Shown: positions 8,128 through 17,035, numbered from the stretch's first letter. The stretch is DNA of 64,000 nt from Nemesobacter sp965249045 (GCA_965249045.1 OZ252213.1:1302001-1366000); one strand, 5' to 3'. Made by a program: numbers and translations. The notes: generated by a model from the letters alone, not told the origin.

Positions 8128-9663
8128 ATGCCGGGAAGAAGAATGAATACGAGAGTGATAAAGGAAGTTCTGAGGCTTAAGTCCCTGAATCTTTCGGTCA
8201 GGGAGATAAGCCTCAGCGTCAACGCAAGCGTCGGCGGCGTCCACAAGCTGATCCGCAAGGCAGAGGATGCAAATATTGGATGGCCCCTTTGCGAGGATAT
8301 AGACGACGAGGCTCTCGCGCGGCTGCTCTATCCGGAGCCTGTGGAGGTCTCCGGGGGCAAGGTTGTCCCCGAGTGGTCTTTCATACATCGGGAACTCAAG
8401 CGCCGCGGGGTGACCAGGCAGCTGCTCTGGGAAGAGTACGCGGCACTGCATCCCGACGGCCATTACAGCTACTCGCGGTTCTGCGAGCTCTACGACGCCT
8501 GGCGCGCAAAGAACGCGAAACCCTCGATGAGGCAGCTGCACAAGGCGGGTGAGAAGTGCTTTGTGGACTACGCCGGGCAGACCGTGGCGATAACGGATCC
8601 GCAAACGGGGAAGCAAAGCAAGGCCCGGATATTCGTCGGGGTTCTGGGGGCGTCGAACTACACTTTCGCCGAGGCCGTCTCCTCGCAGTCTCTTGAGAAC
8701 TGGCTTGGGAGCCACACCCGCATGGTTGAGTTCTTCTGCGGAGTTAGCGCCCTGATAGTGCCCGACAACCTTAAAAGCGGTGTTGCCAAAGCCTGTTATT
8801 ACGATCCGGCGGTAAACCCCGCCTACGGGCAGTGGGCAAATCATTACGGTGCGGTGATAATGCCCGCGAGGCCGCGCAAGCCGAAGGACAAGGCGAAGGT
8901 GGAGGTCGGGGTGCAGATAGTGCAGCGGTGGATACTTGCAAGGCTTCGGGACATGGAGTTCTTCTCCCTGGGGGAGCTTAACGCGTATATCGGCAAGCTT
9001 CTCAAGCAGCTCAACGACACCCCTTTCCAGAAGCTTCCCGGCTCCCGGAGAAGCGAGTTTGAAAGGGTCGACAAGCCGGCCTTGAGACCTCTTCCCCCGC
9101 ATTCCTACAGGCACAAGGAGATAAAGGGGGCCGGGGTAAACATCGATTACCACACAGAATACAAAAAGACCCGCTACTCCGTGCCTCATAATTACATAGG
9201 GGAGCGCGTGGAGGTTCACGCCGATAAGAACATCGTGGAGATTTACTTCAGAGAGAAGCTCATAGCGCAGCACAGGCGTACAGACAGAGGGGGCTTCGTG
9301 ACGGATCTCGCTCACATGCCCGAGGCTCATCAGCGCCATGAGAAGTGGAACGAAGAGAGGATCAGGAACTGGGCCGCGCAACAGGGCGCGGAAGTGCTTG
9401 AGTGGGTGAACGGCCAGTTTTGCTCCAGGGAACATCCCGCACAGGCGTACAGGGTGTGCCTGGGTCTGCTTAACCTCTCCCGGACTTATCCCAAAAGACT
9501 CAACGACGCCTGCGGGGTTGCGAACAGAAACGGGCTCACAAGCTTGAGGCAGGTAAAGGAACTGCTCAGAAACAACATGGACAGGCTGCCTTTGCTCCGG
9601 GAGGAGAGCCTGTCTCTTCCCCAGGATCACGAGAACATAAGGGGGCCGGAACAATACAGGTGA
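8128..9663 (+). CDS. istA: IS21-family transposase IstA
   Basis: This 511-residue transposase has an N-terminal helix-turn-helix (LNLSVREISLSVNASVGGVH, about residues 17-36) and an rve-type integrase core. Catalytic acids are visible in KCFVDYAGQTV, LIVPDNLKSGVAK and KDKAKVEVGVQ, matching the DDE triad. The C-terminal Mu-like beta domain includes TRYSVPHNYIGERVEVHAD. A GAAGGAGG ribosome-binding site precedes the ATG. The gene is followed after 16 nt by istB. No internal stop is present. Confidence 0.93.
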   Translation: MPGRRMNTRVIKEVLRLKSLNLSVREISLSVNASVGGVHKLIRKAEDANIGWPLCEDIDDEALARLLYPEPVEVSGGKVVPEWSFIHRELKRRGVTRQLLWEEYAALHPDGHYSYSRFCELYDAWRAKNAKPSMRQLHKAGEKCFVDYAGQTVAITDPQTGKQSKARIFVGVLGASNYTFAEAVSSQSLENWLGSHTRMVEFFCGVSALIVPDNLKSGVAKACYYDPAVNPAYGQWANHYGAVIMPARPRKPKDKAKVEVGVQIVQRWILARLRDMEFFSLGELNAYIGKLLKQLNDTPFQKLPGSRRSEFERVDKPALRPLPPHSYRHKEIKGAGVNIDYHTEYKKTRYSVPHNYIGERVEVHADKNIVEIYFREKLIAQHRRTDRGGFVTDLAHMPEAHQRHEKWNEERIRNWAAQQGAEVLEWVNGQFCSREHPAQAYRVCLGLLNLSRTYPKRLNDACGVANRNGLTSLRQVKELLRNNMDRLPLLREESLSLPQDHENIRGPEQYR

Positions 9664-9679
9664 AACCAAAATCAAGGAG

Positions 9680-10468
9680 GTGTTTTTTATGAGTTTATCA
9701 TTGACATTGTCCCGTCTTCGGGAACTTCGCCTCGGAGCCATGGCCAAGGCGCTTGAGCGTCAGCTTGAACAGCCGTCCACATATGACGACCTGTCTTTTA
9801 CGGAAAGGATGGGCCTGCTCGTTGAGAGGGAATGCCTTGAGAGGGAGGGGCGCAGGCAGCAGAGACTGGTGCGGGAAGCTCACTTCAGGCTCAGGGCGCA
9901 TCTCGGCGACATCGATTACTCCCATCCCCGCAACCTCAACAAGTCCCAGATAGCGCAGCTTGCCGAGGGGGAGTGGGTGGAGAAGGCCCGGAATCTTCTC
10001 ATAACCGGTCCCTGCGGGTGCGGAAAGACGTGGATAGCCTGCGCCCTGGGACACAACGCGTGTCTTAGGGGAATAAGGGTTCGTTACTACAGGATCTCAA
10101 GGCTGTTTCTTGTTCTTGCGCAGGCCAAGGCCGACGGAAGTTACAGAAAGCTTCTCGGGCAGCTTGGGAAAACGGGGCTTGTGATAATAGACGACTGGGG
10201 TCTTGAGAAGCTGACCCAGCCCCAAAGATACGACCTGATGGAGATCCTGGATGACCGTTACGGGGAGAGTTCTACGGTGATGATAAGCCAGCTCCCGGTG
10301 AGCGGGTGGTACGGGGCAATAGGGGACAATACTCTTGCCGACGCAATCCTCGACAGGATTGTCCATAACTCTCACAGGCTTGAGCTGGGGGGAGAGTCCA
10401 TGAGAAAAATCGAGGCGGAAAAGACAGAAAAACAGGCGCTGGGAAAAGAAAAAACCGGAGGTAATTAA
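9680..10468 (+). CDS. istB: IS21-family AAA+ helper ATPase IstB
   Basis: IstB is the AAA+ ATPase that loads and regulates the IstA transposase. The protein of about 260 residues shows a Walker A GPCGCGKTWIA and a Walker B GLVIIDDWGL. The family end block SGWYGAIGDNTLADAILDR is followed by HNSHRLELGGESMRK. An in-frame ATG at 9689, ten nt after AAGGAGG, is the likely start; the listed TTG is three codons earlier. It is very similar to DnaC-like proteins, but the istA neighbour settles the call. Confidence 0.93.
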   Translation: MFFMSLSLTLSRLRELRLGAMAKALERQLEQPSTYDDLSFTERMGLLVERECLEREGRRQQRLVREAHFRLRAHLGDIDYSHPRNLNKSQIAQLAEGEWVEKARNLLITGPCGCGKTWIACALGHNACLRGIRVRYYRISRLFLVLAQAKADGSYRKLLGQLGKTGLVIIDDWGLEKLTQPQRYDLMEILDDRYGESSTVMISQLPVSGWYGAIGDNTLADAILDRIVHNSHRLELGGESMRKIEAEKTEKQALGKEKTGGN

Positions 10469-10478
10469 CAGGAGAAAA

Positions 10479-10537
10479 AAACAGACTTTTTACGAGTGGT
10501 TTGACAGCGAAAAACAGAAAGTGTAAAAGTCTGTTTT
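10479..10537 (+). terminator. Hairpin downstream of istB, possible terminator
   Basis: AACAGACTTTTTAC (10480-10493) pairs with GTAAAAGTCTGTT (10522-10534) with one bulged base, around a loop of roughly 28 nt. TTTT overlaps the end of the stem. It lies just after istB within the element and may end the istAB transcript. Confidence 0.35.
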
Positions 10538-11340
10538 GGAGAAGAAAAAAAGAGAGTCAGGTGTTCACGTTCGTTCGGAATTGGTGTTCATTTTTATCGG
10601 AATAGGCATGTGTTGATTGACGACGAAGGAATGGTCTTCATCTTTGACTGGGATAGACATGCGGGAACTTGGCGCCAACTAGACGATACGGATGACGGTA
10701 GGCGCTTCAAGACGGCAGGGTTAGACAACGTGCCGTATGGTACTCGGGAGATTGCTTTGGCGGTGTCTGTATCGTATGGAGTAAACACAGACGATGTCCG
10801 TGCCAAGGTTGGAGAAATTCCTGTTGTCACGTTGGATCTTGAAGGCGGTTCACCGGACTGCCACTGGTCTGAGGAAAAGCAGCGCGCTCTTGGTAAACAG
10901 TTTCTCGATACTGTGATTAGCTTAGGGAATCTAGGTGTTCAACGTATCCACCTGTTTCTTGCCGCCCAGAACAGTGTCGTTTTTCGTTTCGGCAGGCTCT
11001 ACGACAAACGTAACCTTCCCAAAGTAGTTGTCTATCAATATCTAAAGTCTTCTACACCGCCATATCCGTGGGGCATCCTAATGCCAGTATGTGGTATTAG
11101 TGAGCCGACCGTTGTACGAGAGTGAATGATGGAGCTACTGCATACTGATTTGAAGTTTCTGGTTAGGAGGGAAATTGCTGACGACCGTCTTTCAGGTGGA
11201 TTTCGCTGTTCATTACTGTTAGGGTTTAGTCGCTATGTCTTAACTCAGTGTTATGCTTTATGATAATTTGCCCTTCTTAAACCATGAAATTTTTATAGTC
11301 TTTAGGGTAACTAATACTATCAATCTCAATCACACATTCC

Positions 11341-13119
11341 ATGTCTGCTCTAACTGAAAAACACCTCACGCGACTTTCGTTTTCGATGTATGAGAATCCT
11401 GGCGTTTATGCATTACTGATCGGTTCAGGCGTTTCTCGTGCAGCTGAAATTCCAACAGGCTGGGAGATCACTCTTGATCTGATCCGCCGTGTTGCTTTAG
11501 CACAGGGTGAAAAAGAGCAGACGGACTGGGTTGCTTGGTATCGGAAGAAAAACGACAAAGAGCCTAATTACTCGGAGTTAGTTAGTGAGTTAGGTTTGTC
11601 GCCTGATGAGCGTCGCTCAATACTTCACGGATATATAGAACAGTCCGCTGGAAATCACCAAGAAGGTCGAAAGCTTCCAACACAAGCTCACTATGCGATT
11701 GCCGATCTAGTGCAGGCCGGGTTTGTCCGTGTGATAATTACCACCAACTTTGACCGGCTCCTCGAAAACGCTTTACGTGAGAAAGAAATAGAACCAACAG
11801 TCGTTGCGTCAGTGGATTCACTGAAGGGCGCAGAGCCGCTTGTTCACTCCAACTGTTACTTGCTCAAGTTACATGGAGACTATAAAGATGCCCGAATTCT
11901 CAATACAGACGCGGATCTTTCTAACTATCCGCAGGAATATGACGATCTGCTTGATCGCATCTTCGATGAGTATGGCCTGCTAGTCTGTGGTTGGTCCGGC
12001 GAAGGGGACCACGCTCTCTGCGAAGCGATCACGCGTAACCCTTCTAGGCGATATTCCATGTTCTGGACAGCACTCAAAGAACCAGACGTACCTGCAAAAG
12101 AACTAATAGCACATCGAAACGGGCACTTAATTACCATCAAAGATGCTGACAGCTTCTTCGTGGAAATCCGTGACTGTATTGAGACGCTCGCACAAACGCA
12201 TAGACAGAATTCGCAAAGTATCGATCTATTGGTCGAAAACACCAAGCGGTACATCGCCAAGCCAGAGTACAGAATTCAACTAGATAAACTTCTGACTTCC
12301 GAAACTCGCTCGCTTTTAGAAAAGCTCGAATCGGCCGACTTACCCACGGAAGGAAGTTGCAATGCCGAGGAAATTCAGCGGCAGGTAGGAATCTACGAAG
12401 CAAGTGTTGAGCCACTTGCTCTGATGGTTGGTGTACTTGGCCGTTGGGGAGAGAATGAAGAATACAGGACCGTAATTGACATTGTACGTTCTATGCTTCG
12501 CCATGCCGACCAAAAGAAGAGCGGGTTGATCTCGTTATTGAGTTTGCGCTCCTACCCAGCTGTGCTGTTGGCTGCTGCCTACGGCATTGGTGTTGTTAGT
12601 GCTCGGCGCTGGGGCGTACTGCACCGCCTATTCTCAGAACCGATCGGGAATAGCCATACTATGGGAACTGGACGGATGGTAGAAAAATTATTTCTCTATT
12701 CTTGGGAGGGTGGCGAAGACTATCTTTGGAAAAACCTTGAAGACTTGACCGACCGCATAACGCCTCTTAGTGATCATCTTTGTGACCTTTTTACCCGGTG
12801 GAGCGAGAGCTTTCTCGGAATCGTTCCGAATTTCGAAGAACTGTATGAAATGTGGGAAGTGATTGGTTCACTTACCTACTTTGAACGCTACACATCGGAA
12901 GATATCCAAGCAGTGAGATCAAACTCTCAACATGACTTTATAGCTATGCCTGTGGGCCGAAGTATATGGAATCGCAGAAATCATATCTTAGAACTTATAC
13001 AAGGTCATGACCTTAAAGAAAGTCTTCTGGAAGCAGGGTTCGGTAAGGGACAACCAGAATTTTTCGACGCAGCAATTAGTAATTTTCAGCGAATTCCTGC
13101 ACGTAGAATATTTTGGTGA
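11341..13119 (+). CDS. SIR2-like NADase domain protein, probable anti-phage effector
   Basis: The first 270 residues or so form a SIR2-like domain. LIGSGVSRAAEIPTG (26-40) matches the NAD-binding loop. IITTNFDRLLENA (132-144) contains the TNFD motif with N136, and LLKLHGDY (174-181) contains the catalytic-type H178. SIR2 proteins of this kind in defence islands usually deplete NAD during infection rather than deacetylate proteins. The remaining 320 residues are helical with no domain I recognise and may sense the phage. The gene lies 215 nt after the broken SAVED gene in a different codon style; that gap holds nothing recognisable. There is no clear Shine-Dalgarno before the ATG. It could act alone, since no partner gene is adjacent. 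Confidence 0.75.
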   Translation: MSALTEKHLTRLSFSMYENPGVYALLIGSGVSRAAEIPTGWEITLDLIRRVALAQGEKEQTDWVAWYRKKNDKEPNYSELVSELGLSPDERRSILHGYIEQSAGNHQEGRKLPTQAHYAIADLVQAGFVRVIITTNFDRLLENALREKEIEPTVVASVDSLKGAEPLVHSNCYLLKLHGDYKDARILNTDADLSNYPQEYDDLLDRIFDEYGLLVCGWSGEGDHALCEAITRNPSRRYSMFWTALKEPDVPAKELIAHRNGHLITIKDADSFFVEIRDCIETLAQTHRQNSQSIDLLVENTKRYIAKPEYRIQLDKLLTSETRSLLEKLESADLPTEGSCNAEEIQRQVGIYEASVEPLALMVGVLGRWGENEEYRTVIDIVRSMLRHADQKKSGLISLLSLRSYPAVLLAAAYGIGVVSARRWGVLHRLFSEPIGNSHTMGTGRMVEKLFLYSWEGGEDYLWKNLEDLTDRITPLSDHLCDLFTRWSESFLGIVPNFEELYEMWEVIGSLTYFERYTSEDIQAVRSNSQHDFIAMPVGRSIWNRRNHILELIQGHDLKESLLEAGFGKGQPEFFDAAISNFQRIPARRIFW

Positions 13120-13640
13120 ACCACCACATCAGATTTACCAAGGTATTAGCTATACAACAATAGTATGCCACGGGTTGTATATAGGATCTGTCACCTTAAC
13201 TGTGACGGTTGTAAGAAAGAGTTGTTGTCAAAATGGAAACAATCATTCGGTCGGACCCTGTTTCTGGTCCTTGCCTAGGGTCTCAGCAGTTATGACGGGG
13301 CCTTACCATCCGCGATCTTCAATGCTCACCAGCTTGAGCGGAACTCTGATAAAAAAGGGGTGGGTAAGAATTTATCTCAAAGGGAAAGGAGAGAAAGCGT
13401 AAGTGCATTGTCTATCTGCTTGTGTTGCAAGATATCTCTTTGCGTTTCATAAATAGGAGTATTGCCGGGCGCGTCTTTGTTGGTGTTAAATTAGGGTGGG
13501 ATCGTGCATTTTAAGGTTGTCGTCTTGCGAATGTTAAACTTTGCATGGCGGAAAAAATTAATTCCTTCTGGGGAATTACAATAAATACTTAATCTGTTTT
13601 CTATCAGTTTCTCCCCTGTCTTTTGTTTTACTCTAAGACC
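13120..13640. other. Long non-coding stretch between the SIR2 gene and rpoH
   Basis: No convincing gene is seen. A 36-codon frame from the ATG at 13165 includes HLNCDGCKKELL, which looks like a cysteine-pair zinc motif, but it has no ribosome-binding site and ends early. It could be a gene relic. The stretch marks the change from defence island to core genome. Confidence 0.4.
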
Positions 13641-13668
13641 TTGACATAACCCTTTTGATGATTAGTTT
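13641..13668 (+). promoter_or_regulatory. Possible sigma-70 promoter before rpoH
   Basis: TTGACA (13641) is followed after 16 nt by TAGTTT (13663). It would place the transcript start only a few bases before the GGAGG at 13676, leaving a very short leader, so it may not be the main promoter. Confidence 0.35.
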
Positions 13669-13690
13669 GAGAAGTGGAGGTACGTGTCAG

Positions 13691-14548
13691 ATGCAAACGG
13701 CAGTTGCAACGTGCGATTCTCTTTCTGTTTTCATGCGGGAGATGGAAAAACATCCCCTTCTCTCAAAAGAGGAAGAGTACGCGCTTGCGGTCAGATATTA
13801 CGAAAACGGGGATCTTGAAGCGGCCAACAAGCTTGTGGTATCGAACCTCAGGTTCGTAGTTAAAATCGCTTCTGAGTACGGATCTTACGGTTTTCCGATG
13901 ATGGACCTTGTTCAGGAAGGTTCTATAGGACTCATGCGCGCCGTTAAGAAATTCGACCCTTACAAGGGCTACAGGCTCATATCCTACGCGGTGTGGTGGA
14001 TCAGGGTAAGGATTCAGAACCATATCATGAAGTTCTGGAGCAACGTGAAGATCGGAACCACGCAGTCTCAGAGAAAGCTTTTCCAGAGAATAGAAGGGGC
14101 AAAGCGAAGACTCGGAATAACTGCCGCGCGTATGGAAGATGACGACATAAGCCGTCTGGCCGACCATTTCGGCGTTAATGAAGAGGAGATTTCCAGGATG
14201 CAGACCCGCGTTTCCGGAAGAGACCTTTCCCTCTCGGAGCATCCCGCCGGAGAGGACTCGGCCACTTACGGAGATATGCTGCACGATCCGTCGGATAACC
14301 AGGAGCAGACCCTCGGCGAGCTTGGGTTTGACAGCCTGGCGAGGGAAAATCTGCGCGAAGCTCTCGGGACTCTTTCCGCGAGACAGGTAAAGGTGATAAA
14401 CGAGAGGTTTTTCTGCGAACCTCCGAGAAAGCTCCACGAAATAGCCGGGGACCTTGGAGTTTCCCAGGAAAGGGTAAGGCAGATACAGGCCGAATCCGTA
14501 AGGAAACTCAGGGGATACATGTCCGAGAAACTCGAAATTCACCCATAA
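13691..14548 (+). CDS. rpoH: RNA polymerase sigma-32 type factor (heat shock)
   Basis: This is a group 3-like sigma factor of 285 residues. Region 2 is complete: NLRFVVKIASEYGSYGFPMM, the core-binding DLVQEGSIGLMRAVKKFD, and the -10-recognition block with SYAVWWIRVRIQNHI. A Q(R/K)KLF element, SQRKLFQRI, matches the start of the RpoH box. Region 4 has the C-terminal helix-turn-helix LHEIAGDLGVSQERVRQIQ. The ATG at 13691 has GGAGG ten nt upstream; the earlier starts at 13655 and 13658 lack one. It lies 29 nt before dnaK, its usual antagonist in proteobacteria, suggesting one transcript. Confidence 0.88.
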   Translation: MQTAVATCDSLSVFMREMEKHPLLSKEEEYALAVRYYENGDLEAANKLVVSNLRFVVKIASEYGSYGFPMMDLVQEGSIGLMRAVKKFDPYKGYRLISYAVWWIRVRIQNHIMKFWSNVKIGTTQSQRKLFQRIEGAKRRLGITAARMEDDDISRLADHFGVNEEEISRMQTRVSGRDLSLSEHPAGEDSATYGDMLHDPSDNQEQTLGELGFDSLARENLREALGTLSARQVKVINERFFCEPPRKLHEIAGDLGVSQERVRQIQAESVRKLRGYMSEKLEIHP

Positions 14549-14577
14549 TAGTCAGAGGAAAAATCAGGAGGAATTAA

Positions 14578-16497
14578 ATGGCTTCTAAAATAATAGGAAT
14601 AGACCTTGGAACGACTAATTCATGCGTCGCCGTCGTTGAAGGCGGCGAACCGAAAGTGATAATCAACGAGGAAGGCACAAGAACGACCCCTTCGGTGGTA
14701 GCTTTTCTAAAAGGCGGAGAAGAGGTTCTGGTCGGCGGAACCGCGAAGCGCCAGGCTGTCGCCAACCCAGAAAATACCGTCTACTCCACCAAAAGACTTA
14801 TGGGTAGAAGGTTCGAGGAGGTATCGAGCGAAACAGACGGCCTTGCCTACAGTGTCGTAAAATCAAGCAAGTCAGACGCATGGATTGAAGTTGAGGGGAA
14901 GCAGTACTCCCCCCCGCAGGTCTCGGCTCACATACTCATGAAGCTTAAGAAGGCCGCCGAGGATTACCTGGGTTCTGGGGTCCAAGAAGCCGTTATCACG
15001 GTTCCCGCGTATTTTAACGACAGCCAGCGCCAGGCCACAAAAGATGCCGGGAAAATAGCCGGTCTTGACGTAAAGCGCATAATAAACGAGCCGACCGCGG
15101 CGGCGCTTGCCTACGGGTTTGACAAGAAAAAAGAGGGGATGATAGTGGTATACGATCTCGGCGGCGGAACTTTCGACGTATCGGTGCTTGAGGTCGGAAA
15201 CAACGTTATAGAGGTGAAATCCACAAACGGCGATACCCATCTCGGCGGAGACGATTTTGACAAGAGGGTTATCGATTACATCATCTCCGAATTCAAGAAG
15301 GATTCAGGAGTGGACCTCGGAGCGGACAAGATGGCGACCCAGAGGCTTAGGGAAGCCGCCGAGAAAGCCAAAATCGAGCTTTCAAACACGGTTGAAACGG
15401 AAATCAACCTGCCGTTCATAACGGCTGACGCAAGCGGTCCAAAGCACCTCGTGATGAAGATGACGCGCTCCAAGTTCGAGCAGCTGATCGAAGATCTCGT
15501 AAAAGGCACGCTAAGGCCCTGCGAGCAGGCTCTTAAGGACGCGGGACTTCGCTCAGGCGAAATATCCGAGGTAATACTGGTCGGCGGATCAACAAGGATC
15601 CCGCTTGTACAGAAAGTCGTGACGGACTTTTTCGGAAAGGACCCAAGCAAGGGAATAAACCCAGACGAGGTGGTTGCTCTGGGAGCCGCCATCCAGGCGG
15701 GCGTGCTCGGCGGAGACGTAACCGACATGCTCCTTCTCGACGTGGTTCCTCTCTCTCTTGGGATCGAGACCCTCGGAGGGGTCATGACCACCATCATCGA
15801 GAGAAACACGACCATTCCCACCAAGAAAAGCCAGATTTTCACCACCGCGGAGGACAGCCAGAGCTCGGTTGAGATTCACGTGCTGCAGGGAGAGAGACAG
15901 ATGGCGGCAGATAACAGGACGCTTGCCAGGTTCATTCTCTCGGGCATTCCCGCCGCGGCAAGGGGCATTCCGCAGATAGAGGTCACTTTCGACACTGACG
16001 CCGACGGAATACTGCATGTTTCCGCGAAAGATAACGCGACTCAGAAGGAGCAGAAAGTTAAGGTCGAAGCTTCAAGCGGGCTTGGAAGCGATGAGATCGA
16101 TTCGATGGTCGAAGAAGCCGAAAAAATGTCCGAGAAGGACAAGGAAAAAAGCGAGCAGGTTCAGAAGAGAAACCAGCTTGACGAGCTTGTCTACAGGACC
16201 GACAAGAGCTTCCAGGAACTTGGCGACGGCCTCTCTGAGGAGGAGAAAAAGGAGCTTGAGCAGGCCCTTGAGGAAGGAAGGGAAGCGCTTAAATCCGATG
16301 ATCCGGGCAAAATAGACCTCGCGACGGAAAAAATAACCGCCGTCTCTCACAAGCTTGCGGAGCTGATGTACAAAAAGCAGCAGGAGGAGGCTTCGCAGGG
16401 TGCCGGGGAGGGCGGAGGGGAAAGCCCCGATTCTGGACAGGGAAATTCCACCTCTGGCGACGACGTGATAGACGCCGAGTTTACCGAACAGAAGTAA
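14578..16497 (+). CDS. dnaK: Hsp70 chaperone DnaK
   Basis: DnaK is the ATP-driven chaperone that binds unfolded cytoplasmic proteins. The 639 residues are the normal length. Signatures are in order: IGIDLGTTNSCVAVVEGG at the N-terminus, VYDLGGGTFDVSVLEVG near 193-209, and VILVGGSTRIPLVQKVV near 330-346. The substrate-binding domain begins around LLLDVVPLSLGIETLGGV, and the C-terminal lid is rich in E and K, ending in GDDVIDAEFTEQK. AGGAGG lies just before the start. grpE and dnaJ are not next to it, so the only linked heat-shock gene is rpoH upstream. Confidence 0.97.
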   Translation: MASKIIGIDLGTTNSCVAVVEGGEPKVIINEEGTRTTPSVVAFLKGGEEVLVGGTAKRQAVANPENTVYSTKRLMGRRFEEVSSETDGLAYSVVKSSKSDAWIEVEGKQYSPPQVSAHILMKLKKAAEDYLGSGVQEAVITVPAYFNDSQRQATKDAGKIAGLDVKRIINEPTAAALAYGFDKKKEGMIVVYDLGGGTFDVSVLEVGNNVIEVKSTNGDTHLGGDDFDKRVIDYIISEFKKDSGVDLGADKMATQRLREAAEKAKIELSNTVETEINLPFITADASGPKHLVMKMTRSKFEQLIEDLVKGTLRPCEQALKDAGLRSGEISEVILVGGSTRIPLVQKVVTDFFGKDPSKGINPDEVVALGAAIQAGVLGGDVTDMLLLDVVPLSLGIETLGGVMTTIIERNTTIPTKKSQIFTTAEDSQSSVEIHVLQGERQMAADNRTLARFILSGIPAAARGIPQIEVTFDTDADGILHVSAKDNATQKEQKVKVEASSGLGSDEIDSMVEEAEKMSEKDKEKSEQVQKRNQLDELVYRTDKSFQELGDGLSEEEKKELEQALEEGREALKSDDPGKIDLATEKITAVSHKLAELMYKKQQEEASQGAGEGGGESPDSGQGNSTSGDDVIDAEFTEQK

Positions 16498-16618
16498 TCG
16501 CGTGGGGTCTTGGAAGTGAACCTCAAAAACTGGACTCGGGGCATTTGGGACTTGAAAACACGTGGATAATTGATGAGCAGATGAGTAAAGAGGAATTATA
16601 GTTTACGGGCTTGAAGAT

Positions 16619-16930
16619 GTGGATACGTATTTCAATACCAAAAAAAAGGTTGTAGATTTCTGCGAGCGCTGGGATATTACCGAACTTGCTTTTTTCGGAT
16701 CTGTACTGCGGGATGATTTCGGACCGGGAAGTGACATAGAGGTACTTGTAAATCTCCGTCCTGGTACCAGCCACCGAATTTCCAGCATACTGCTGCATAT
16801 GGAGAAAAAGCTGGGCGGCATCCTAGGAAGAGAAGTGGATTTGGTCTCTCGATCCGATGTTGAGCGGAGCCGGAATTATCTTCGGCGTGAAGCCGTTTTA
16901 AAGTCCGCCGAGGTTTTTTATGAGGCGTGA
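16619..16930 (+). CDS. MNT-type minimal nucleotidyltransferase (antitoxin of a HepT/MNT pair)
   Basis: The 103-residue protein has the minimal nucleotidyltransferase motif FFGSVLRDDFGPGSDIEVLV (about 25-44). G27-S28 and D39 are present; the second metal-binding residue is glutamate (E41) instead of the usual aspartate. MNT proteins neutralise the HEPN toxin HepT by adenylylating it. The GTG start at 16619 is the first in-frame start I can see after an upstream stop, without a good ribosome-binding site. Its 3' end overlaps by 11 nt the start of a HepT remnant, the usual arrangement of the pair. With the toxin gone, the gene is probably a leftover. Confidence 0.75.
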   Translation: MDTYFNTKKKVVDFCERWDITELAFFGSVLRDDFGPGSDIEVLVNLRPGTSHRISSILLHMEKKLGGILGREVDLVSRSDVERSRNYLRREAVLKSAEVFYEA

Positions 16931-16985
16931 TGAAACTGCTTATTTGCTTGACATGTTGCTGGCGGCTGAAGAAGCTCACCTATAA
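16920..16985 (+). pseudogene. Truncated HepT (HEPN toxin) N-terminus
   Basis: From the ATG at 16920 the frame encodes 21 residues, MRRDETAYLLDMLLAAEEAH plus L, then TAA. This matches the typical beginning of HepT/DUF86 proteins (MRRD...LLDML.AA). The rest of the toxin, including its RXXXXH active site, is absent; unrelated sequence leading to the OLD gene follows. The overlap with the MNT gene supports the identification. Confidence 0.65.
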
Positions 16986-17035
16986 AGAGTTCATTTCTGC
17001 ATAAGACAAAATCATTCTGCAGGAGAGTAGTAAGA

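Larger units (their letters stand above)
7925..10608 (+). mobile_element. IS21-family insertion sequence, 2684 bp, with 6-bp target duplication
   Basis: The ends read TGCATATTCCGAGCGAACG (left) and, on the other strand, TGCCTATTCCGATAAAAATG (right). The flanking duplication is TGTGTT at 7919-7924 and 10609-10614. The element carries istA and istB, with arrays of a 23-bp motif at the left end and two variant copies at the right end, as expected for IS21 multiple terminal repeats. All parts look intact. Confidence 0.93.
7338..11125 (+). pseudogene. Two-TM SAVED effector of CBASS locus 2 (Cap14-like), split by an IS21-type element
   Basis: The 5' part (7338-7924) encodes two transmembrane helices (about residues 24-46 and 67-90) and the beginning of a soluble domain with VTLVYGGLTPVPFTFLTGV. 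The 3' part (10615-11125) resumes in frame with LIDDEGMVFIFDWDRHAG and runs to a SAVED-like end, RIHLFLAAQNSVVFRFGR. Removing the element and one 6-bp target copy gives 1098 nt, or 365 codons plus stop, with no other damage. The layout matches 2TM-SAVED CBASS effectors, which are thought to disrupt the inner membrane when they bind the cyclic nucleotide. It starts 11 nt after the CD-NTase stop, so the two genes formed an operon. As it stands, the membrane part would be made without the sensor. Confidence 0.88.

Noticed and set aside
8062..9747. 561-codon open frame on the minus strand opposite istA
   Set aside because: Shadow of the GC-rich istA gene; proline/arginine-rich product with no domain, while istA has a complete catalytic triad.
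13007..13402. 131-codon frame overlapping the end of the SIR2 gene
   Set aside because: No domain, no ribosome-binding site, and it starts inside a well-supported gene.
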